Assembly (NCBI GenBank): GCA_003154255.1
Contig: PMCY01000142.1
Coordinates: forward strand, 1-5,634
Direction of reading: 5' to 3'
Origin: Candidatus Aminicenantota bacterium
GTDB taxonomy: Bacteria; Acidobacteriota; Aminicenantia; Aminicenantales; UBA4085
DNA length: 5,634 nucleotides
Part shown: positions 1 to 3,687 of the stretch, piece after piece
Position numbering within the stretch: the stretch's first letter is position 1
How the letters are laid out: each line of letters starts with the position of its first letter
Notes under the pieces: generated by a model
Databases searched by the model: none
What the model saw: only the letters and a program-made list of their open reading frames with translations
Told to the model about the DNA's origin: nothing
Made by a program: the position numbers and the translations under genes

Positions 1-729
1 GGCGATGGGCGAGATCGTCCAAGCCAGGACGAAGGAGAGGAAGATGAGACCGTTCTCGCCGAAATTCCTGAACGGATCGAGATAGCCGGACACGCCCGCC
101 CTGGTTGCGGCCCGGACGGAAGCCGTCGGGGAATTATGGGCTCCCAGGAACACTGCCACGGCGATCATCCCGGCCGCCAAAAGGGCGCATTGGATGATGT
201 CCGTGGCCACGACCGAGCGCAGGCCCCCGGCCAGGCTGTAGATCAGGACCACGGCCGTCCCCAGAGTGATGCAGGAGAAATAGGGCCAGCCTAGGAAAGC
301 GCGCAGGAAATTCCCCAGGGCGACCATTTGGGAGGCCGCCAGAAGGGCCATGTACCAGACCAAAAGAACGGAGACGAGGTGGCGGACGCCACGGCCGTAG
401 CGCAATTCAGCCAGATCGGGCAGGGTCAAAATCGTCAGGCGGCGGAGCGGCTTGACCAGGGCCAGGAGGATGAGCACCGTGGCCACGGCCGGAAGGCCGA
501 CCAGCCAGGCGGCGTTGACCCCGGAACGCATGGCCTCGTCCGTGGAGACGAGGATGGACGTGGCCCCGAACCACCCGGCAGTCAAAGAGAGCGCGACAAA
601 AATCCCCGGCAGGGAGCGGGAGGCCAGGAAAAAATCCTCCAGCCCCTTCATGCGGCGCCGGGCGGCCAGCCCGACCCAAAGGACCAAGACGACATACGCC
701 AGAAAAAAAACCAGGAATTCAGGTTTCAT
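1..729 (-). CDS. Sodium/solute symporter (SSS family), N-terminal part, cut by left edge
   Basis: Reading the minus strand from an ATG at 729 gives 243 uninterrupted codons to the window edge, with no stop. The protein is an inner-membrane transporter of the sodium:solute symporter (SSS) family, which couples uptake of a small solute to an ion gradient. Visible family features are a first membrane helix at residues 3-21, the FFLASRSLP segment at 33-41 followed by a small-residue-rich helix (SLTAGWFGATS, 48-58), further hydrophobic segments around 72-93, 118-140 and 150-165, and the characteristic YSLAGGLRSVVATDIIQ stretch at 164-180, followed by another helix at 181-196. The last visible residues (AWTISPIA) lie in a later helix. 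SSS proteins are usually about 450-600 residues, so roughly half is seen. The substrate cannot be told from this part. No Shine-Dalgarno sequence precedes the ATG. A promoter-like TAAAAT ends 7 bases before it. The start is supported by the family alignment and by the adjacent helix. Confidence 0.9.
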   Translation of the reverse strand, partial: MKPEFLVFFLAYVVLVLWVGLAARRRMKGLEDFFLASRSLPGIFVALSLTAGWFGATSILVSTDEAMRSGVNAAWLVGLPAVATVLILLALVKPLRRLTILTLPDLAELRYGRGVRHLVSVLLVWYMALLAASQMVALGNFLRAFLGWPYFSCITLGTAVVLIYSLAGGLRSVVATDIIQCALLAAGMIAVAVFLGAHNSPTASVRAATRAGVSGYLDPFRNFGENGLIFLSFVLAWTISPIA

Positions 730-765
730 CGGCGCTATTTTATAACAGCATGCGGGAGATGCCAC
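730..765 (-). promoter_or_regulatory. Predicted promoter of the symporter gene, leaderless arrangement
   Basis: On the minus strand GTGGCA (765-760; 4 of 6 match to TTGACA) is followed after 17 bases by TAAAAT (742-737; 5 of 6 match to TATAAT). An overlapping TATAAA lies at 744-739. A start site about 7 bases after the -10 would fall at base 730, immediately before the ATG at 729, so the mRNA would have essentially no leader. No ribosome-binding sequence lies in the short interval. This is a motif-based prediction. Confidence 0.5.
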
Positions 766-786
766 GCGGAAATTCCCAGGTCGCTG

Positions 787-803
787 TGCTATAATCGCTG
801 GGA
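787..803 (+). promoter_or_regulatory. Predicted extended -10 promoter of the lolA operon, leaderless arrangement
   Basis: A perfect extended -10 element, TGCTATAAT, lies at 787-795. No good -35 hexamer is seen at the normal distance (CGGAAA at 767-772), which is tolerable for extended -10 promoters. The start site expected about 7 bases downstream would be near 802-804, that is, at or within two bases of the lolA ATG at 804. No Shine-Dalgarno sequence sits upstream of that ATG within a usable distance. The inference is a leaderless or near-leaderless operon mRNA. Confidence 0.55.
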
Positions 804-1466
804 ATGAAAAACGCCTGTTCGATCCTCCTGCTTGCGGCCCTCTCTTGCGCCGCCCTGCCGGCTCAGGAGACGCCCCAGGCCCTCCTTCTCCGGATGGAAA
901 AATCCCTGGCCGCGATCGACGCCTTTCAGTCCGATTTCGAACAGTCCTCCTATTCCCAGGCCGTGACCAAGCCGCTTTTCCAGAAAGGCCGGCTGACTTT
1001 CCGAAAGCCCGACCAGATGCGCTGGGAATACGCCGCTCCCGAGAAGAATATCTACGTCTTCAAGGACGGCCTCCTGCTGTCCTATTTTCCCGAGGACAAC
1101 CAGCTCTGGCGCCAGACGATCCCCAAGGAAAAATACGAAACCGAAATCCTGGCCCTCCTGGCCGGCCGGGGCAGCCTGACCCGGAAATACGCGGTCGAGG
1201 ACAGCCCTTTTCCGGGCGGCGGCCCGGGGATCGCCCAACTCAAGCTGACGCCCAAGGAAGAGTCGGATTACTCTTATCTCCTTCTCGAGCTCGACCGGAC
1301 TGGAGTCGTGATCCGGAAGGTCATTTTCTTCGATTGGGGGGGCAACAAACAGGAATACGTCTTTTCCCGGTTCAAGACGGGGATCAAACCGTCCGACGAC
1401 CTGTTCCAGATCAAGGTGCCCAAGGACTGCGAAATCATCGACGAAACGCGAACCGTTCGTAAATAA
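804..1466 (+). CDS. lolA: Outer-membrane lipoprotein carrier protein LolA
   Basis: This 220-residue protein is a periplasmic carrier that takes lipoproteins released by the inner-membrane LolCDE complex and passes them to the outer membrane. The N-terminus is a signal peptide: MKN, a hydrophobic run at 4-18, and a probable signal peptidase I cleavage after LPA (18-20). The mature part shows the LolA pattern: an amphipathic helix at 25-41 (the LLRMEKSLAAIDAF segment), then FQSDFEQ at 41-47, then the GRLTFRKPDQMRWEY core strand block at 62-76, followed by VFKDGLLLSYFPEDNQL, and a C-terminal strand pair ending in FQIKVPKDCEIID. Length is typical for the family (about 200-220). It is the first gene of a four-gene operon and lies only 25 bases before the ECF sigma gene. 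The start is fixed by the signal peptide even though no Shine-Dalgarno sequence precedes it. A lipobox is not convincing. Whether the organism uses a classical LolB receptor cannot be seen here. Confidence 0.93.
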   Translation: MKNACSILLLAALSCAALPAQETPQALLLRMEKSLAAIDAFQSDFEQSSYSQAVTKPLFQKGRLTFRKPDQMRWEYAAPEKNIYVFKDGLLLSYFPEDNQLWRQTIPKEKYETEILALLAGRGSLTRKYAVEDSPFPGGGPGIAQLKLTPKEESDYSYLLLELDRTGVVIRKVIFFDWGGNKQEYVFSRFKTGIKPSDDLFQIKVPKDCEIIDETRTVRK

Positions 1467-1476
1467 ACTTAATCCT

Positions 1477-1480
1477 GGAG
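1477..1480 (+). promoter_or_regulatory. Ribosome-binding site of the sigma factor gene
   Basis: GGAG lies in the 25-base gap after lolA, with 11 bases between it and the ATG at 1492. It supports that start and contrasts with the absence of any such site before lolA, as expected if only the first gene of the operon is leaderless. Confidence 0.6.
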
Positions 1481-1491
1481 AAACCGTACTA

Positions 1492-2079
1492 ATGCCCGAG
1501 GCCCGAGCGTCCTCGCAGCATGAAGACCAGGAGCTTGTCCGAAGATCCCTCCGCGGCGACAAGGAGGCCTTCGAGATGATCATCCATCGCTACCAGCAGC
1601 CGGTGGTCAACTACATCGGGCGCATGGTGCGCGAGCGGGAGATGGCCCTGGACTTCAGCCAGGAGATATTCCTCAAAGTCTATGCCTCGCTGGGGTCGTA
1701 CCGTCCGCAGTACAAGTTCAGCACCTGGCTGTTCAAGATCGCCTCGAACTTCATGATCGACCACTGGCGCAAGAAAAAGCTGCCGACGACGTCGATCGAC
1801 CAGTCGTTCGATTACGAGGATGACGGCCGGCGCCTCCAAGTCGCCGATGAAGCGCCGTCTGTCGGCCGCCAGTACGAGCTCAAAGAGATCCGCGGCCGGA
1901 TCGAGGCCGGCTTGGACCGCCTGCCGCCGGCTTTTCGCGAGCTTTTCGTCTGGCGGCACGTCGACGGGCTGAGCTATGAGGAGATGGCCGAGATCAAGAA
2001 ATTGCCCCTGGGCACGGTCAAGAACCGCGTCTTTCAGGCCAAGGAAATGCTGCGAAGGCTGTTGGGGGAAACGCCATGA
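1492..2079 (+). CDS. ECF-type RNA polymerase sigma factor (sigma-70 family, RpoE-like)
   Basis: This 195-residue protein has the two-domain layout of extracytoplasmic-function sigma factors, which direct RNA polymerase to a specific regulon when released from an anti-sigma factor. Region 2 spans about residues 23-96: the DKEAFEMIIHRY start (23-34), the polymerase-contact part around DFSQEIFLKVYASLGSY (54-70), and the promoter-melting and -10 recognition helix with FSTWLFKIASNFMIDHWRKKK (76-96). A variable linker (97-130) follows. Region 4 spans about 132-192, with LDRLPPAFRELFVWRHVDG (141-159) and the -35-binding helix-turn-helix around LSYEEMAEIKKLPLGTVKNRVFQAKE (160-185). Length is typical. 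The stop overlaps the next gene's start in an ATGA, which couples it translationally to its anti-sigma factor. The gene is co-directional with lolA and 25 bases behind it. The target promoter sequence and the inducing signal are not visible. Confidence 0.94.
   Translation: MPEARASSQHEDQELVRRSLRGDKEAFEMIIHRYQQPVVNYIGRMVREREMALDFSQEIFLKVYASLGSYRPQYKFSTWLFKIASNFMIDHWRKKKLPTTSIDQSFDYEDDGRRLQVADEAPSVGRQYELKEIRGRIEAGLDRLPPAFRELFVWRHVDGLSYEEMAEIKKLPLGTVKNRVFQAKEMLRRLLGETP
2064..2069 (+). promoter_or_regulatory. Ribosome-binding site of the anti-sigma gene, inside the sigma gene
   Basis: GGGGGA sits inside the last codons of the sigma gene, 6 bases before the ATG at 2076. With the ATGA stop/start overlap it supports this start and suggests coupled translation of sigma and anti-sigma at matched levels. 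Confidence 0.55.
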
Positions 2080-2681
2080 GATGCTTCTCGATCGAGGAGC
2101 TGTACGCGTATCTTGACGGCGATCTGCCGCACGATGGGGTGCACTCCATCGAGGCCCATGCCATGGCCTGCGCCGAGTGCCGGGCGCTCCTCGAAGACCG
2201 CCGGGCTTTCCTTGAAGCGGCTGAATCCCTGCCCGATATCGAGATCCCGGCTTCTTTCGCTGCCACGATCATGGCCCGGCTGGAGACCGTCCCCGCCCCG
2301 CACCCGCGACGCCTTCCTGTCTGGACCTGGTTCGCCACGGCTTCGGCCGGCAGTGCGGCCTTCCTGGCCACGCTGGCCGGAATCGCCCTGCTCAGCGGGC
2401 AGAACCTCTGGGAATATCTGGTCCATTTGCAGCACGGGTTTATCAACTACCTACAGGGAGCGGCTACTGCCGTCATCCACCTGGTCAAATACATCCAGAT
2501 ATTCCTCAAGATCGCCGGCCAGTTCGCCATGGCCCTGGCCGACGTTTTCAAGCGGGCTTCGGCCTTCCTGACCCCGCCGGTCCAGGCCGCTTTCGCCGTT
2601 TCGGCCATCCTCATCCTGGCCATGGGCTTCGTCCTCTGGCGGCGCCGGACCCATTCCTTGGAGAACGATCATGATGAATAA
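2076..2681 (+). CDS. Membrane-bound zinc-finger anti-sigma factor
   Basis: This 201-residue protein is the probable cognate anti-sigma factor of the upstream ECF sigma factor. The cytoplasmic N-terminus carries the zinc-binding anti-sigma motif H-x3-C-x2-C (His28, Cys32, Cys35) after a short helix (FSIEELYAYLDGDLP, 4-18), which is the hallmark of the ZAS/putative zinc-finger family that grips sigma regions 2 and 4. Two clear membrane segments follow, at about 83-106 and 169-188, the second ending in a positive WRRRTH stop. The stretch between them (about 107-168) is not a globular sensor: it is hydrophobic and amphipathic, with aromatic and branched residues and few charges. Position after the sigma gene with a 4-base overlap is the standard arrangement. 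Predicted topology has both ends in the cytoplasm. The identification rests on the zinc motif, the membrane anchor and the context. The overall sequence beyond the first 40 residues is not one I recognise. Confidence 0.87.
   Translation: MRCFSIEELYAYLDGDLPHDGVHSIEAHAMACAECRALLEDRRAFLEAAESLPDIEIPASFAATIMARLETVPAPHPRRLPVWTWFATASAGSAAFLATLAGIALLSGQNLWEYLVHLQHGFINYLQGAATAVIHLVKYIQIFLKIAGQFAMALADVFKRASAFLTPPVQAAFAVSAILILAMGFVLWRRRTHSLENDHDE
2660..2663 (+). promoter_or_regulatory. Ribosome-binding site of the beta-helix membrane protein gene
   Basis: GGAG inside the 3' end of the anti-sigma gene lies 7 bases before the ATG at 2671 and 10 before a second in-frame ATG at 2674. Either could be the true start. 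The choice changes the protein by one residue only. Confidence 0.55.
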
Positions 2682-3666
2682 GCGCCTTTTGGCCGTCATT
2701 CTGGCCGGTTTGGCCCTGACCGGCGCAACGATCCTGGCCGCTCAGGACCGCGGCGCCCGGGTCGGCTACAAGGACACCATCATCGTCGCCGTCGGAGAAA
2801 CCCGCGATAATGTCGTCTCCTTCGGCGGGGACATTATCGTCGACGGCAAGGTCCGCAAGACGGTCTTCGCCCTGGGGGGTTCGATCACCGTGAGCGGCGA
2901 AGTCGGCGACGCCGTCGTCGGCATCGGATCGGCCATCACCATCAAGTCTTCGGCCGTCATCAAGGGCGACCTGGTCGGGATAGGCGGCACGGTGAGCAAG
3001 GAGCCCGGCTTCAAGGTCGAAGGCGACACCGTTTACCTCAAGTCCTCCGAGCTGAGCGGAAAGATATTCAAGGAAGGCTTGAAGGGCGTCTTCTCCGTCT
3101 CTTTCTGGCCCATCATCCTCATCTTCAAGCTGGTCAGCCTCTTCATCTGGCTGCTGGTGGGGATCGTCATGGCCGTCCTCTTCCCCCGGCAGATCACCTT
3201 CGCCGCCGGGGAGCTGCGCCGCAATTTCTGGCCGACGTTCGGGACGGGGCTGCTGGCCCTGGTCTGCTTCACCATCTTCGTCATCTTCGCCACCGTGCTT
3301 TGCTTGATCCTCATCGGCATCCCCATCGTGCTTTCGCTCGCCGTGGCCGGGATGATCGTCAAGGTCTTCGGCCGGATCGTCGTCCTCTTCCTCTTCGGGG
3401 AGAGCCTGGCCGCGGCCTTCAACAAGCGCTCAATCTCGCCGATCGCGGCGGTCCTGCTCGGACTGCTGGTCTTCGGCTTCATCGGGTTCGTCCCCGTCCT
3501 GGGTTTCTTCTTCTCCTTCGTGATGGGGATCATGGGTTGGGGCATCGCCCTGAGGACGAAATTCGGTACGGTCGAGAACTGGTTCCACCGCGGGCCGCGG
3601 CCTTTCGTCCAAGCGCCGCCGGCCCCTCCGGCTCCGCCCGAAAAAAAAGAAGCCGCGGCGGTCTGA
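2671..3666 (+). CDS. Exported bactofilin-like beta-helix protein with multi-pass membrane domain
   Basis: This 331-residue protein has three parts. Residues 1-24 are a signal peptide or anchor (MMNKR, a hydrophobic run, then LAAQ). Residues about 36-123 are glycine/valine-rich repeats of the polymer-forming (bactofilin-like, DUF583-type) kind, with successive units beginning at Val48, Val65, Val82 and Leu101, each a short strand, a GG or GS turn, a second strand and a Gly. This is the pattern of a small right-handed beta-helix. Residues about 143-294 are strongly hydrophobic with about five membrane segments (143-171, two between 190 and 230, 232-249, 258-294), including CLILIGIPIVLSLA at 211-224. 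The tail (309-323) is Pro/Ala-rich and ends in a charged EKKE stretch. Annotation pipelines usually name such proteins polymer-forming cytoskeletal protein, but here the signal peptide would put the beta-helix outside the cytoplasm. It overlaps the anti-sigma gene by 11 bases and is probably an effector or modulator of that switch. The exact function is unknown. Confidence 0.8.
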   Translation: MMNKRLLAVILAGLALTGATILAAQDRGARVGYKDTIIVAVGETRDNVVSFGGDIIVDGKVRKTVFALGGSITVSGEVGDAVVGIGSAITIKSSAVIKGDLVGIGGTVSKEPGFKVEGDTVYLKSSELSGKIFKEGLKGVFSVSFWPIILIFKLVSLFIWLLVGIVMAVLFPRQITFAAGELRRNFWPTFGTGLLALVCFTIFVIFATVLCLILIGIPIVLSLAVAGMIVKVFGRIVVLFLFGESLAAAFNKRSISPIAAVLLGLLVFGFIGFVPVLGFFFSFVMGIMGWGIALRTKFGTVENWFHRGPRPFVQAPPAPPAPPEKKEAAAV

Positions 3667-3687
3667 TTATTTTTCCAAAGCGGCCTT
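3641..3687 (-). terminator. Weak candidate terminator for the molybdenum hydroxylase gene
   Basis: Downstream of the minus-strand stop, the arms GCCGC (3684-3680) and GCGGC (3656-3652) could pair across a 23-base loop and are followed by TTC and a run of eight T (3648-3641). The stem is short, the loop long, and the T-run is also simply the Glu-Lys-Lys codons of the plus-strand gene, so this may be chance. Confidence 0.2.

Noticed and set aside
768..795. ECF-type autoregulatory promoter upstream of lolA
   Set aside because: GGAAA at 768-772 sits near the -35 position and looks a little like GGAAC, but the -10 is a perfect housekeeping extended TATAAT, so a primary-sigma promoter is the simpler reading.
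328..807. Long plus-strand open frame opposite the symporter gene
   Set aside because: Its product is low-complexity Gln/Gly/Asp/Arg sequence, typical of an antisense shadow in GC-rich DNA. The minus strand there encodes a clear SSS transporter.
837..866. LolA precursor as a lipoprotein (Cys15 in ALSC)
   Set aside because: ALSC does not fit the lipobox well, and LolA is a soluble periplasmic carrier. Cleavage after LPA (18-20) fits signal peptidase I.
789..1583. 264-codon minus-strand open frame across lolA and the sigma start
   Set aside because: It runs antisense to two well-recognised genes and shows no domain, signal peptide or ribosome-binding site of its own.
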